The notes under the pieces are model-generated. The model was not told where the DNA came from. It saw only the letters and a program-made list of their open reading frames with translations, and did not search any database. From Aquabacterium sp. CECT 9606 (lineage in GTDB: Bacteria; Pseudomonadota; Gammaproteobacteria; Burkholderiales; Burkholderiaceae_C): 64,000 bases of DNA. Below, piece after piece: positions 8,946-19,085 of the stretch (positions are counted from its first letter, which is position 1; each line of letters opens with the position of its first letter). Both the position numbers and the translations under genes were made by a program. The DNA is taken from the NCBI RefSeq assembly GCF_918741295.1, contig NZ_CAKKNB010000004.1, forward strand, positions 669,830 to 733,829, written 5' to 3'.

Positions 8946-9518
8946 ATGAAACGAATCTTCTTTGCTTCATCACTTGCAGCCTCGCTCCTGATCACAGGCT
9001 GCGCCTCTTCGCCAACGAGTACAGACCGCACGCAGGCGGCGGATACAGCTGATACGCCTCCGATCGCGGCTGCGGTTGCTGTGCCAGCTGCAGCGAAGCG
9101 CAAGGTCGTGCTTGCGCTGACCGGGCCCAAGGCCATCACCGAGTCCAAGGACTGGGGCGAATTCAAGCGCGAGTGGCGTGAGACATTCGCTGAGCACGCC
9201 AGTGAGGCTTCAGTCGCCTACAGTTTTTCTGATGCTGCGCCTAGCCCGACTGGCGAAGACGGAACGATCCTCCTTGTGGATGTGGCCGACTACCGCATTG
9301 TTGGCATTGGCGCCCGAATCTTCTTTGGCGCCATGACAGGAAACGCGTTCATTGACGCCAAGGTGAAGTTCTCCAGTCTTCGCGACGGCGCCGCTTTTGG
9401 CGAGCAGCGGTACAACACTTCGTCCAGCGCTTGGGGCGGCATCTTCGCGAAGATGACACCTCAACAGGTCGACTCCATCGCATCGAACATCTTCATGGAC
9501 CTTGGCGGGGCCAAGTAG
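8946..9518 (+). CDS. Putative lipoprotein, unknown function
   Basis: A 190-residue protein with a classical lipoprotein signal: basic MKRIFF, a hydrophobic core and the lipobox LITGC (Cys19). An Ala/Thr-rich tether follows, then a globular domain from about residue 55 (RKVVLALTGPKAI). The segment GIGARIFFGAMTGNAFIDAKVKF resembles DUF4410-like periplasmic lipoproteins, but I would not assign the family without a profile search. It stands alone with short gaps on both sides. Confidence 0.65.
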   Translation: MKRIFFASSLAASLLITGCASSPTSTDRTQAADTADTPPIAAAVAVPAAAKRKVVLALTGPKAITESKDWGEFKREWRETFAEHASEASVAYSFSDAAPSPTGEDGTILLVDVADYRIVGIGARIFFGAMTGNAFIDAKVKFSSLRDGAAFGEQRYNTSSSAWGGIFAKMTPQQVDSIASNIFMDLGGAK

Positions 9519-9575
9519 CCTCGCAGAAACGGGCGGTGGTCAAGCTGATGCCTCTAAATCTTTGGGAGATTCGAC

Positions 9576-9890
9576 ATGCTAGAACTTCGCCCAACTTGCG
9601 AGCATTGCAACACCCGCCTCTTGCCGAGCTCAACCGAAGCAAGAATCTGCAGTTTTGAATGCACTTTCTGTGCAAACTGCGTTGCTTCGGTTCTTGGCAA
9701 CGTTTGTCCAAACTACGGCGGGGTTTCTCACCCAGACCGATCCGCCCATCAAGATGCGCTCGTCGCATGCATGGCCTCTTCCATTGCTCTTGCTGACACA
9801 CGTTCATTTCGTTGTAAAAACGATGTGGTCAAACTGGGCAATTCCAATGCCTCGGCCGTCTTAAAGTGTGGTGAACCTGTTAGTAAATAA
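9576..9890 (+). CDS. DUF1272 protein fused to a truncated DUF2845-like segment (chimeric remnant)
   Basis: A 104-residue reading frame made of two unrelated parts. Residues 1-50 match the DUF1272 zinc-ribbon pattern: MLELRPTCEHCNTRL, then EARICSFECTFCANC and CPNYGG. The last cysteine of the usual CPNCGG is replaced by tyrosine (Tyr47). Residues 61-104 look like a signal-peptide end (ALVACMASSIALADT) followed by the start of a DUF2845-like periplasmic protein (SFRCKNDVVKLGNSNASAVL, then KCGEPVSK). That part stops after roughly a third of the usual domain. An internal deletion joining two genes would explain this. It may be expressed, but it is unlikely to keep either original function intact. 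Confidence 0.55.
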   Translation: MLELRPTCEHCNTRLLPSSTEARICSFECTFCANCVASVLGNVCPNYGGVSHPDRSAHQDALVACMASSIALADTRSFRCKNDVVKLGNSNASAVLKCGEPVSK

Positions 9891-9928
9891 TGGTATGAGC
9901 GAGTGGCTCTCCACCAAAGCATTGCCCC

Positions 9929-10333
9929 ATGAAAAAACTCTCAGGCCAATGCCTCTGCGGCGTCGTGCGCTACGAGGTCAACGACAACTTCAAATACTCG
10001 GGCTTCTGCCATTGCGCTGATTGCCGGCGCTTCTCGGGTTCCGCCTCGTCCGCCATGGCGGGCATCCCGAGCGACGAGTTCCGCTTCACCGCGGGGCTCG
10101 ATGCTGTCAAGCAATACGTCAAAACCGAGAACACGACGCTGGCCTTTTGCGGTACCTGTGGCTCCAGCCTCTATGCGGCCAAGACCCAACGCGGCATGAT
10201 CCACCTCCGCTTGGGCACACTGGACGAAGCCCCATCTCTGAGACCGCAGTTTCACTCCTATGTCGCCTCCAAAGCGGATTGGGACACCAGCCTGGCCGAT
10301 GGCCTGCGGCAATACCCCGCAGGGCGCGCGTGA
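9929..10333 (+). CDS. GFA/CENP-V family zinc protein
   Basis: A 134-residue protein of the glutathione-dependent formaldehyde-activating (GFA) fold. The zinc ligands are visible as GQCLCG (residues 6-11), GFCHCADCRRFSG (31-43) and FCGTCGSSLY near residues 73-82. Most family members have no proven formaldehyde chemistry, so only the fold is claimed. The stop overlaps the GTG start of the next gene (GTGA), which indicates translational coupling. Confidence 0.88.
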   Translation: MKKLSGQCLCGVVRYEVNDNFKYSGFCHCADCRRFSGSASSAMAGIPSDEFRFTAGLDAVKQYVKTENTTLAFCGTCGSSLYAAKTQRGMIHLRLGTLDEAPSLRPQFHSYVASKADWDTSLADGLRQYPAGRA

Positions 10334-10992
10334 CACCGCCGCCACCTTGCCGCTTGTCGGTGATCTTCGCCTCGCACGCGCCGGTGGCCGTGGTGCTGAG
10401 GCGGGGGCCCACGCATTGGGTCCAGGTCGTGCGGTGGAACACCTTGACCGATGAGTTCGAGCCCGGGCAGTGGTTCCACGGCAAGCTCTACCCGGAGCGT
10501 TGCGCCTTGTCCCCGCGGGGCGAGTTGATGGTCTATTTCGCCTACAAGCGCGGCCATGTGGACCAGGCCAGTGGCCACCGCCGAGAGTTCACTGCCGTGA
10601 GCCGGCCGCCTTACCTCACCGCGCTGGCACTGTGGCCCTGGTTGGGAACCTGGGGTGGAGGCGGCCATTTCACCGACGCGCGCACGCTGGTGCTGGGGGC
10701 CAACCATGTCCCCGTACCCCATCCCGACCACGTGCCCAAGCGCCTCAAGGTGCTGCCCAACCTGGGTGCGCTGGGCCGGCCTGATTCCGGGCCCGCCAGC
10801 ATCCTTCAACCAGACAGGTCAGGCCATGAGTCCGCCGAAGGCCTTGACCAGCAAGACCGCAGAATTGTCGTCGACGCAGGCATACTTTGGGCGATCGACC
10901 AAAAAAGCGATGAGCGCCAAGCCTTGCGGGATTTCAACGCGGACACCCCGCGCCCCATGGCCTGCCCGCCCAAAGCAAAGCGCTGGCCCTAG
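10330..10992 (+). CDS. Conserved hypothetical protein, C-terminus possibly degenerate
   Basis: A 220-residue protein from a GTG that overlaps the GFA stop. Residues 8-150 resemble an unnamed bacterial family with the pattern VVLRRGP..W, FEPGQWFHGKLYPERC, LSPRGELMVYFAYK and PPYLTALALWP..TWGGGG, rich in aromatic residues. From about residue 160 the sequence loses this character and becomes a charged tail that I do not recognise, so the original 3' end may have been replaced or frameshifted. No signal peptide or membrane segment is seen. Function unknown. Confidence 0.55.
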   Translation: MTPPPPCRLSVIFASHAPVAVVLRRGPTHWVQVVRWNTLTDEFEPGQWFHGKLYPERCALSPRGELMVYFAYKRGHVDQASGHRREFTAVSRPPYLTALALWPWLGTWGGGGHFTDARTLVLGANHVPVPHPDHVPKRLKVLPNLGALGRPDSGPASILQPDRSGHESAEGLDQQDRRIVVDAGILWAIDQKSDERQALRDFNADTPRPMACPPKAKRWP

Positions 10993-11022
10993 CCCATCAA
11001 CGTCACCTCTGCGAGTTGGCCC

Positions 11023-11433
11023 ATGGATATCCCCCCGGACTTCAGCCCCTTGGCACGCACCAGCCCCGTGCTCGACCTGCTGGGCCCCATCCATGCCAAA
11101 GGCCAAGGCGCTGAGCTTGTCATCGGCCTGCGCGTTGAGGCCAAGCACTGCAACGCCCGGGGCACCATCCATGGCGGCATCCTGGCCACCCTCGCCGACG
11201 TCGCACTGGGTTACGCCACCGCTTTCTCCGCCGACCCGCCCATCCCCCTCGTCACCGCCAGCCTCACGCTCGACTTCACTGGCACCGCCAAGATCGGCGA
11301 CTGGATTGAGACCTCCGTGGACGTCCAGAAGAAGGGCGCGCGCCTGGCCTTCGCCAATGGCTTCATCCACGTGGGCACCGAGCGCATCGTTCGCGCCAGT
11401 GCGGTGTTCGCTGTGGCAGGAGCTGCGACATGA
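11023..11433 (+). CDS. PaaI-like hotdog-fold thioesterase
   Basis: A 136-residue single hotdog domain. The hallmark NARGTIHGGILATLADVALGYA spans about residues 45-66. The Asn at the start and Gly-Gly-Ile-Leu-Ala-Thr-Leu-Ala-Asp match the PaaI/4HBT active-site helix. It would hydrolyse an acyl-CoA thioester in the cytoplasm, substrate unknown. The stop overlaps the ATG of the next gene, a small membrane protein, so the two are co-translated. Confidence 0.85.
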   Translation: MDIPPDFSPLARTSPVLDLLGPIHAKGQGAELVIGLRVEAKHCNARGTIHGGILATLADVALGYATAFSADPPIPLVTASLTLDFTGTAKIGDWIETSVDVQKKGARLAFANGFIHVGTERIVRASAVFAVAGAAT

Positions 11434-11855
11434 GCACCGAACACAGCACCACAATCAACCAGCAAATCGACCCGATCCCACTGGTCACCCACTACGGCAA
11501 CATGCGCTTCGCCATGTTCACCGTGTTCTCGGCCATCCTGGGCGGATTGATCAGTTTTCCGTTTTCAGAAGGAGGCCGGCTGTTCTTCGCGGCTTACCCT
11601 CAACTTAGGCCGCCGCTGGGCATCAGTGGGTTGGTGTTGTCGGTGTTGTTCACCTTTGCCGAGCTGCGAATCGCCTACCTGCTGTTCATTTACCAGAGCC
11701 ATCTTTACGAGCATTCAACGCTGCCCAAACCAAGAGCGCGGTTTTTCTGGGCTTTTTTCGCGTCGGCCACCATGGCGGCCCCTCTGGTCATCTCGGCCCT
11801 GTTCTGGCTCAGTTACTGGTTGTCCGACCTGGCCATTCCCGGCTGTTCCAAATGA
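11430..11855 (+). CDS. Small integral membrane protein, unknown
   Basis: A 141-residue protein with three predicted membrane helices: about residues 28-45 (FTVFSAILGGLISFPF), 63-87 (LGISGLVLSVLFTFAELRIAYLL) and 106-130 (FWAFFASATMAAPLVISALFWL). The N-terminus is polar. No family is recognised. It is translationally coupled to the thioesterase gene by an ATGA overlap and is followed 31 bp later by a DUF2059 gene. Confidence 0.65.
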   Translation: MSTEHSTTINQQIDPIPLVTHYGNMRFAMFTVFSAILGGLISFPFSEGGRLFFAAYPQLRPPLGISGLVLSVLFTFAELRIAYLLFIYQSHLYEHSTLPKPRARFFWAFFASATMAAPLVISALFWLSYWLSDLAIPGCSK

Positions 11856-11886
11856 TTTTTCTGGCTTGTGCCTGAAGGGATATGTG

Positions 11887-12729
11887 ATGTTCAAGAAATC
11901 AAGTCGCGCCTTGGCGTTTTCAGTGGTGCTGCTGGGCCTTCATGGCGCGGCGCTGTGCCAGGTGGCCAAGCCCGTGGCCGAGGAGCTCATGCGCAAGTCC
12001 GGCTTGTGGGAACAGCTGGGTTCCATCGCGCCGCAGATGGAGGCCGGGGCGGGCGCCGCCATGGACCAATCGGGGACGAAGCTGTCGCCAGAAGAACTCA
12101 AGCGCCTCTCCCAGGCATTTGTCACGGCCTATTCGCCGATGCACTTGCGCGCCACCGCCTTGCGCGTCTTGACTGCTCAGCTCACCGCTGCCGATGTGGC
12201 GGCCTTGGAAGCCTGGTACAACAGCCCCGCTGGCAAAGCAGTCACCAAGCTTGAAGAGGCCGCGTCCACCGGCACAGCCGATCTTCAAACCCGTGTGCAA
12301 GCCGGGACAAAGGTACTGTCCGCCAGCACGGCAGCCAGACGAGCGCTCCTGACGCAGGTGGCCAAGGTCACGCGCGCGGCCGAGGCATCCGTCGACATCA
12401 TGATCAACACGGCAGTGGGCGTTCAGGAGGGCCTGGCCAAGGTGGCGCCCAAAGGCGCGAAAACCACGGTCAAGGACCTTCGTGCCACGCTTGAGCAACA
12501 ACGGCCGCAAATGGTCAAGAACTTCGACAGCGCCATGGTGGCCTTGTTCGCCGCCACCTACGAGAGCCTTGACGACGACGCACTGAGCCGCTACGTCAGC
12601 TTTTTGAAGAGCCCGGCAGGGAGTGCCTACACCGAGGTGTCTCTGCGTGCGATGGACCGCGCGTTTGTTGAAGCAGCGCAAGGCTTGGGCCGCAGCATTC
12701 CAGCGGTCAAGTCGAGCGCCAATCTTTGA
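11887..12729 (+). CDS. DUF2059-type periplasmic protein
   Basis: A 280-residue protein starting at the ATG at 11887 with a signal peptide (MFKKSSRALAFSVVLLGLHG, cleavage near ALCQ). The mature part is helical and carries two copies of the DUF2059 pattern: LTAADVAALEAWYNSPAGKA near residues 100-120 and LDDDALSRYVSFLKSPAGSA near 233-252. It is therefore predicted to be periplasmic. The function of DUF2059 is unknown. It is followed after 15 bp by a secreted hydrolase gene. Confidence 0.72.
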   Translation: MFKKSSRALAFSVVLLGLHGAALCQVAKPVAEELMRKSGLWEQLGSIAPQMEAGAGAAMDQSGTKLSPEELKRLSQAFVTAYSPMHLRATALRVLTAQLTAADVAALEAWYNSPAGKAVTKLEEAASTGTADLQTRVQAGTKVLSASTAARRALLTQVAKVTRAAEASVDIMINTAVGVQEGLAKVAPKGAKTTVKDLRATLEQQRPQMVKNFDSAMVALFAATYESLDDDALSRYVSFLKSPAGSAYTEVSLRAMDRAFVEAAQGLGRSIPAVKSSANL

Positions 12730-12744
12730 GTGAGAGCACGGACC

Positions 12745-13788
12745 ATGCGCAAAGCCATTGCCGCACTCGTGCTTCAGGCCATGTGCATGGCCTCGCAGGC
12801 AGCGGTGGGCCTTTTGGAGTGGCCTTCATCTGAGGTGGCAGGGCCTGTCACCGTGTTCTTCCCCACCAATGCACCTGAACAAGAAGTGCGGCGTGATGAG
12901 TTCTCGATGCAACTGGCCGTTGATGCCACGCCCATCAAGGGCAATGGGGTTTTGGTGCTCATCTCTCACGGGTCGACAGCATCGCCATGGATGTATCTCG
13001 ACCTTGCCCGTGCGCTGGTGAATGCGGGCTTTGTGGTGGCCATGCCTGAGCACCACAAAGACAACTACAAAGATGCCCGCGAGCCGGGGCCCGCCAGCTG
13101 GATCCGCAGGCCACTTGAAGTCTCGAAGGCTATTGATGCCATGGCGCGAAGCGCGGTGTTTGCCCCACTGCTTCAGTTCGACAGTGTGGGCATGTATGGC
13201 ATGTCCGCTGGCGGGCACACGGCCCTGACATTGGCCGGTGGGCGTTGGTCGCCCGCCAGGTTCAGGCAACATTGCCAGGACCACATGGCCGAGGACTTCC
13301 AGACTTGCGTGGGCCTGATCACCGGCCTGACCGGTGGGCCTTTGGACGGGATCAAGGCCGCCGTGGCGCGTTGGGTCATCGGCCTGAAATTCACGGACGA
13401 GACCTGGTACGAGCACACCGACCCACGGATCAAGGCCGTGGTGGCGGGCGTACCGCTTGCGGCGGATTTTGATTTTTCTTCGCTGAGCCAGCCCAAAACG
13501 AGACTGGGGATCATCTCGGCGCGGAAAGACCGTTGGCTGATCCCGAAGTTTCACAGCGACGCCGTTTTGCGCGCTTGCCAAAAGAAATGCGAATCCCTGG
13601 CCGATTTGGAAAACGGCGGCCATGGCGCCTTGCTGTCGCCGTTGCCACCTGACCGCAGTGGCTTGCTGGCCGATCTGATCTCTGATCCGCCAGGATTCAA
13701 CCGGGAGCAGACCACCCGTGAGGTCAACGACTTGATCGTGAAGTTTTTTATCAAGAACTTGCAGGGCAAGCCGCCGGGGGCTCAATGA
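12745..13788 (+). CDS. Secreted alpha/beta hydrolase (dienelactone / PAF-acetylhydrolase-like)
   Basis: A 347-residue protein starting at ATG 12745, chosen over the in-frame GTG at 12730 because the signal peptide (MRKAIAALVLQAMCMASQAA) begins there. The oxyanion region LVLISHGSTASPWMYLDLAR is near residue 77, the nucleophile elbow GMYGMSAGGH near 152-161, and the catalytic histidine in ENGGHGALL near 291-299. It is probably a periplasmic esterase or lipase-like enzyme. The substrate is not predictable. Confidence 0.75.
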   Translation: MRKAIAALVLQAMCMASQAAVGLLEWPSSEVAGPVTVFFPTNAPEQEVRRDEFSMQLAVDATPIKGNGVLVLISHGSTASPWMYLDLARALVNAGFVVAMPEHHKDNYKDAREPGPASWIRRPLEVSKAIDAMARSAVFAPLLQFDSVGMYGMSAGGHTALTLAGGRWSPARFRQHCQDHMAEDFQTCVGLITGLTGGPLDGIKAAVARWVIGLKFTDETWYEHTDPRIKAVVAGVPLAADFDFSSLSQPKTRLGIISARKDRWLIPKFHSDAVLRACQKKCESLADLENGGHGALLSPLPPDRSGLLADLISDPPGFNREQTTREVNDLIVKFFIKNLQGKPPGAQ

Positions 13789-13881
13789 GGCAAGCCCTTA
13801 AATCGGGCACAGGTCGATTTTGACGATCGCCCTTCGTCGTACAGTCAGAGGGCCGTCCTCTGCAAGCCAAGGAATGATCAA

Positions 13882-14328
13882 ATGAGCACCAACACCGTCC
13901 GCCTTCACCGCGTCATCCGCACCACCCCCGAACGCCTCTACCGCGCTTTCCTGAATGCCGATGCCATGGCCAAGTGGTTGCCCCCGCATGGCTTCACGGG
14001 CAAGGTCCACGAGATGGACGCCAAGGTGGGCGGCGGCTACAAGATGTCGTTCACCAATTTCGGCTCGGGCAACAGCCACTCGTTTGGCGGCAAGTACCTG
14101 GAACTGGTGCCCAACGAGCGCCTGCGCTACACCGCTGTGTTCGACGACCCGAACCTGCCGGGCGAAATGCAGACCACGGTCACCTTGAAGGCCGTGTCGT
14201 GCGGTACCGAGCTGAGCGTGGTGCAAGAAGGCATTCCCGCCATCATCCCCGCCGAAGGCTGCTACCTGGGCTGGCAAGAGTCGCTGACCTTGCTCATCCA
14301 GTTGGTCGAGCCCGAGATCCCTGGCTGA
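13882..14328 (+). CDS. SRPBCC (AHSA1-type) domain protein
   Basis: A 148-residue Bet v1/START-like domain of the AHSA1 (activator of Hsp90 ATPase homologue 1) type. The N-terminal signature is RVIRTTPERLYRAFLNADAM. The middle contains AKWLPPHGFTGKVHEMDAKV, and the C-terminus ends in CYLGWQESLTLLIQLVEPE. Such proteins bind hydrophobic ligands. AAGGA lies upstream of the ATG. Confidence 0.85.
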   Translation: MSTNTVRLHRVIRTTPERLYRAFLNADAMAKWLPPHGFTGKVHEMDAKVGGGYKMSFTNFGSGNSHSFGGKYLELVPNERLRYTAVFDDPNLPGEMQTTVTLKAVSCGTELSVVQEGIPAIIPAEGCYLGWQESLTLLIQLVEPEIPG

Positions 14329-14330
14329 CC

Positions 14331-14858
14331 ATGATGGGAGCCGTCAGGCCAGGCTGGCTACCCGCGAATGCGCTGCTGGCGTCTTACCAGCAGCAAGGCG
14401 TGTACACGGACTGCTTTTTCGTGGACCTGCCGCGTGCCGTGTCCCAGGCCGAGTTCATTGAAGCGTTTTACACCACCCGCTTGTTCAAGCTTGAGCGCTT
14501 CATCCTGTCAATACTGGTTTCAAAGTCCTCGACAGACCAACAAGCCAGGCAACTGGCGGCCGGAGACACGCAATCCTTTGCGGCCTGGAGCGTGGAGGGA
14601 CGAAGCGCGAACCAGTTGCTGCTCTGCGATTTCCTGGGCCGTACTCGGTCGTGGTTGATGAGCGAAGCGGGTGAGGGCGGCCATCCCGAAGGCACGCGTT
14701 TGTATTTCGGCTCCGCCTTCCTGCCCAAGGTGGACCGAAGTTCAGGGAAAGCCCGCTACGGCATGGAGTTTCACGCCCTCAAGGGCTTTCATCGCCACTA
14801 TTCAGAAGCACTCTTGCGGTCAGCGCAATCGCGCTTGCTGCGCCCACCCTCAAGCTGA
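14331..14858 (+). CDS. Hypothetical protein
   Basis: A 175-residue protein starting at ATG 14331, two bases after the SRPBCC stop, so it is probably in the same operon. It is rich in aromatic residues (YTDCFFVDLPRAVSQAEFIE, FYTTRLFKLERFILSILV) and has a basic C-terminus. No signal peptide or obvious membrane helix is seen. I do not recognise the family. The tight spacing suggests a role beside the lipid-binding-type SRPBCC protein. Confidence 0.6.
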   Translation: MMGAVRPGWLPANALLASYQQQGVYTDCFFVDLPRAVSQAEFIEAFYTTRLFKLERFILSILVSKSSTDQQARQLAAGDTQSFAAWSVEGRSANQLLLCDFLGRTRSWLMSEAGEGGHPEGTRLYFGSAFLPKVDRSSGKARYGMEFHALKGFHRHYSEALLRSAQSRLLRPPSS

Positions 14859-14867
14859 GGCAAGTCC

Positions 14868-15233
14868 ATGGCCACCGACCAAAGCTTCGTCGACTACATC
14901 TGCGAGCAATCCAACCTGGGTGGCCGCATCTCGCACAAGAAGATGTTTGGCGAGTACGCCCTCTACCTGGACGGCAAGGTCATCGCCTTCGTGTGCGACA
15001 ACCACCTCTTCGTCAAACCCACGGCCGAAGGCAAGGCCGTGCTGGGCACCGTGTCCGAGCACCCACCTTACCCAGGCGCCAAGATGTACTTTCGGCTTGG
15101 CGATGAGATCGACGACCAGCACCTGTTGCAGCGCGTGTTCCAGGCCACCGCCGACGCCTTGCCGTTGCCCAAACCCAAGGCACCCAAGCCCAAAGCAGCC
15201 AAAGGCAAAACAATCAAAGCCAAGGCCCCATGA
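14868..15233 (+). CDS. TfoX N-terminal domain protein
   Basis: A 121-residue protein with one TfoX/Sxy N-terminal domain (residues 5-100). Typical segments are ISHKKMFGEYALYLDGKVIA and ADNHL-like CDNHLFVKP. It ends in a Lys/Pro/Ala repeat tail (residues 100-121, KAPKPKAAKGKTIKAKAP). The C-terminal TfoX domain of true competence regulators is absent, so a competence role should not be assumed. The basic tail could bind nucleic acid. Confidence 0.82.
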   Translation: MATDQSFVDYICEQSNLGGRISHKKMFGEYALYLDGKVIAFVCDNHLFVKPTAEGKAVLGTVSEHPPYPGAKMYFRLGDEIDDQHLLQRVFQATADALPLPKPKAPKPKAAKGKTIKAKAP

Positions 15234-15235
15234 AC

Positions 15236-15268
15236 AAAGCCCGAGGCGGTGAACCGCGCTCGGGCTTT
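15236..15268. terminator. Bidirectional terminator between the tfoX-like gene and bktB
   Basis: A 10-bp perfect inverted repeat, AAAGCCCGAG at 15236-15245 and CTCGGGCTTT at 15259-15268. A second small stem (GCGG TGAA CCGC) sits inside its loop. It lies just after the stop of the TfoX-like gene and 14 bp beyond the 3' end of the minus-strand thiolase gene. The T tracts are short, but the symmetric A and T flanks fit a bidirectional terminator separating converging units. Confidence 0.75.
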
Positions 15269-15282
15269 GGGGCATCACGCAA

Positions 15283-16467
15283 TCAGATGCGTTCGATGAT
15301 CATGGCAATGCCTTGCCCACCGCCAATGCACATCGTGATCAAGGCATAGCGGCCCTTGATGCGTTGCAGTTCGTACAAAGCCTTGGTCACCAGGATGGCA
15401 CCGGTGGCGCCCACGGGGTGGCCCAGCGAGATGCCCGAGCCATTGGGGTTGGTCTTCTCGTTGGGGAAGCCCATTTCCTTGGACACGGCGCAGGCTTGTG
15501 CAGCAAAAGCTTCGTTGGATTCGATCACGTCCAGGTCGGCCACGGTCAGGCCAGCCTTGGCCAGCGCAGCCTTGGAAGCGGGCACGGGGCCGATGCCCAT
15601 GTATTCGGGCTCGACACCGGCGTGGCCATAGGACACCAGGCGGGCCAGCGGCTTGAGGCCCAATTCCTTGGCCTTCTCTGCCGAGGCCATGACCACGGCA
15701 GCAGCGCCGTCGTTCAGGCCAGAGGCGTTGCCAGCGGTCACGGTGCCTTCTTCTTTCTTGAAGGCGGGTTTCATTTTGCCCAGGGTTTCAGCGGTGGTGT
15801 CGCCCTTCACGTGCTCGTCGGTGTCGAACAGCGTGGTGCCCTTGCGGGTTTGCAACTCCACCGCCACGATCTGTTCCTTGAAGTAGCCGGCTTCGATCGC
15901 GGCGGCGGCGCGCTGCTGGCTTTGCGCGGCGTAGGCGTCCTGCTGCTCGCGGGTGATGTCGTAGCGGGCGGCCACGTTTTCAGCAGTGATGCCCATGTGG
16001 ATGTGCTTGCGCGGGTCGTGCAGGGCACCGAGCATGAAGTCCAGCATCTTGACGTCGCCCATGCGCGCGCCCCAACGGTTGCTGGTGACCAGGTAAGCGC
16101 CACGGCTCATGGATTCAGCACCGGCACCGATGGCCACGTCGCAATCACCCAGCAGGATGGATTGCGCGGCCGACACCACGGCTTGCAGACCCGAACCGCA
16201 CAGGCGGTTCACGTTGAAGGCGGGCGTTTCTTGCGGCACGCCTGCGTTCAGCGCAGCAACGCGGCTGATGTAGGCATCCTGAGGCACGGTGGGGATCACA
16301 TTGCCCAGCACCACGTGGCCCACGTCTTTGGGCTGCACGCCAGCGCGTTCCATCGCGGTCTTGATGACCAGGGCGCCCAGATCGGCCGGGGGCACTTCCT
16401 TGAGCGAACCACCAAAGGTGCCGATGGCGGTGCGGGCGGCGCCCACGAAAACGACTTCACGAGTCAT
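15283..16467 (-). CDS. bktB: Acetyl-CoA C-acyltransferase (beta-ketothiolase, BktB type)
   Basis: A 394-residue biosynthetic-type thiolase that condenses or cleaves acyl-CoA with acetyl-CoA. The nucleophilic Cys lies in NRLCGSGLQAVVSAAQ (near residue 90), the active-site His in SLGHPVGATGA (near 350), and the second catalytic Cys in MCIGGGQG (near 380). The N-terminus (MTREVVFVGAARTAIGTFGG) and the segment HIHMGITAENVAARYDI closely follow Cupriavidus BktB, which accepts longer acyl-CoAs in polyhydroxyalkanoate synthesis. No phaB or phaC lies beside it, so a role in fatty-acid or amino-acid degradation is equally possible. It is transcribed toward the bidirectional terminator. Confidence 0.87.
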   Translation of the reverse strand: MTREVVFVGAARTAIGTFGGSLKEVPPADLGALVIKTAMERAGVQPKDVGHVVLGNVIPTVPQDAYISRVAALNAGVPQETPAFNVNRLCGSGLQAVVSAAQSILLGDCDVAIGAGAESMSRGAYLVTSNRWGARMGDVKMLDFMLGALHDPRKHIHMGITAENVAARYDITREQQDAYAAQSQQRAAAAIEAGYFKEQIVAVELQTRKGTTLFDTDEHVKGDTTAETLGKMKPAFKKEEGTVTAGNASGLNDGAAAVVMASAEKAKELGLKPLARLVSYGHAGVEPEYMGIGPVPASKAALAKAGLTVADLDVIESNEAFAAQACAVSKEMGFPNEKTNPNGSGISLGHPVGATGAILVTKALYELQRIKGRYALITMCIGGGQGIAMIIERI

Positions 16468-16517
16468 GGCTTTTCCTTCAAGAGAGGGGGAGGGATGTGA
16501 TCGGAAAGATTGTCAGA

Positions 16518-17458
16518 TTATGCCGTGTTGGGCGCCAGCAAGGTCGAATCCTGCGCCCCCATGATGCTTTCAGCGTGCTCCAGCACAAAGTACCGAAACG
16601 CCTCGGCGGCCGGGGACAGCACTTTGGAGACCTCATGCACGATGTTCCAGGTGCGCCGCAGCGGCGTGCCTTCAAAGTCGACCCGGTGCAAAAGGCCGTT
16701 GCGCAGTTCGGGCGCCACGGCGTGCAATGACAAAAAGCCGATGCCCAGCCCCGCCGTGACCGCCGCCTTGATGGTCTCGTTGCTGGCGATCTCCATCCCG
16801 ATGCGGGGTGCCATCTGGTGGTGCTTCAAATAGGCATCCAGCACCTCTCGAACTTCTGAGCCCACCTCCCGCGCGATCAGCGGATGATTCATCAAAGCAT
16901 TGAGCGGCGGGTGGCCCACGCCCAGCAGCGGGTGCCCGGGCGGGCAAACGAACACCATGGCATGGCCCGCGAAAGGTTCGGCGCGCATGGCGTATTCCTT
17001 GGGCGGTCGGCCCATCACGGCCAGGTCGATTTCATTGCTGTGCATGCGCGCCATCAATTTGGTGATGTCGCGGGTCACATCAAGTTTGACGTCCACCCCG
17101 GGGTGCTCAGCCCGAAAGCGCGCCAGCAGCTGCGGCAGGAAATAACCCGCCGTGCTGATGAGCCCGATGGTCAAAACACCCGTCTGAACCCCCTTGAATC
17201 GGGCCATCACGTTGTCAGCATCTTTCAAAGTTGAAAGCAAACGTTTGGCGTAGACCAGGAAGTACTCGCCCCCCATGGTCAGCTGGATGTTGCGGCCCTG
17301 GCGCTCGAACAGGGGCATGCCGACATGGCCTTCCAGCTCCTTGACCTGCATGGTCACCGCAGGGGGCGTGAGGTGCAAGACCTCGGCCGCGCGGCCAAAA
17401 CTGAGCTGGCGGGCGACCTCCGTGAAGACCCTTAATTGCCTAAAAGTCACGCTTCTCA

Positions 17459-17459
<1 letters not shown>
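16518..17459 (-). CDS. cbbR: CbbR, LysR-type regulator of the Calvin cycle operon
   Basis: A 313-residue LysR-type regulator. The N-terminal winged HTH (TFRQLRVFTEVARQLSFGRA, then TPPAVTMQVKELEGHVGMPL) spans residues 5-65. The effector domain follows, with the CbbR-like GYFLPQLLARFRAEHPGV near residue 105. It is transcribed divergently from cbbL across 119 bp, the standard arrangement for CbbR. It is expected to sense Calvin-cycle intermediates and activate cbbLSXFPZ while controlling its own gene. Confidence 0.92.
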
Positions 17460-19063
<1,604 letters not shown>

Positions 19064-19085
19064 GCAGGGCAAGGAGAACACCACC

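Noticed and set aside
10819..10950. Minus-strand frame ending in a hydrophobic, protein-like stretch over the 10.3-kb hypothetical gene
   Set aside because: It runs antisense to the thioesterase gene for most of its length, and the tail alone is too short to claim.
14868..15233. Competence regulator TfoX/Sxy
   Set aside because: Only the N-terminal domain is present. Single-domain proteins of this type are widespread in bacteria without any competence link.
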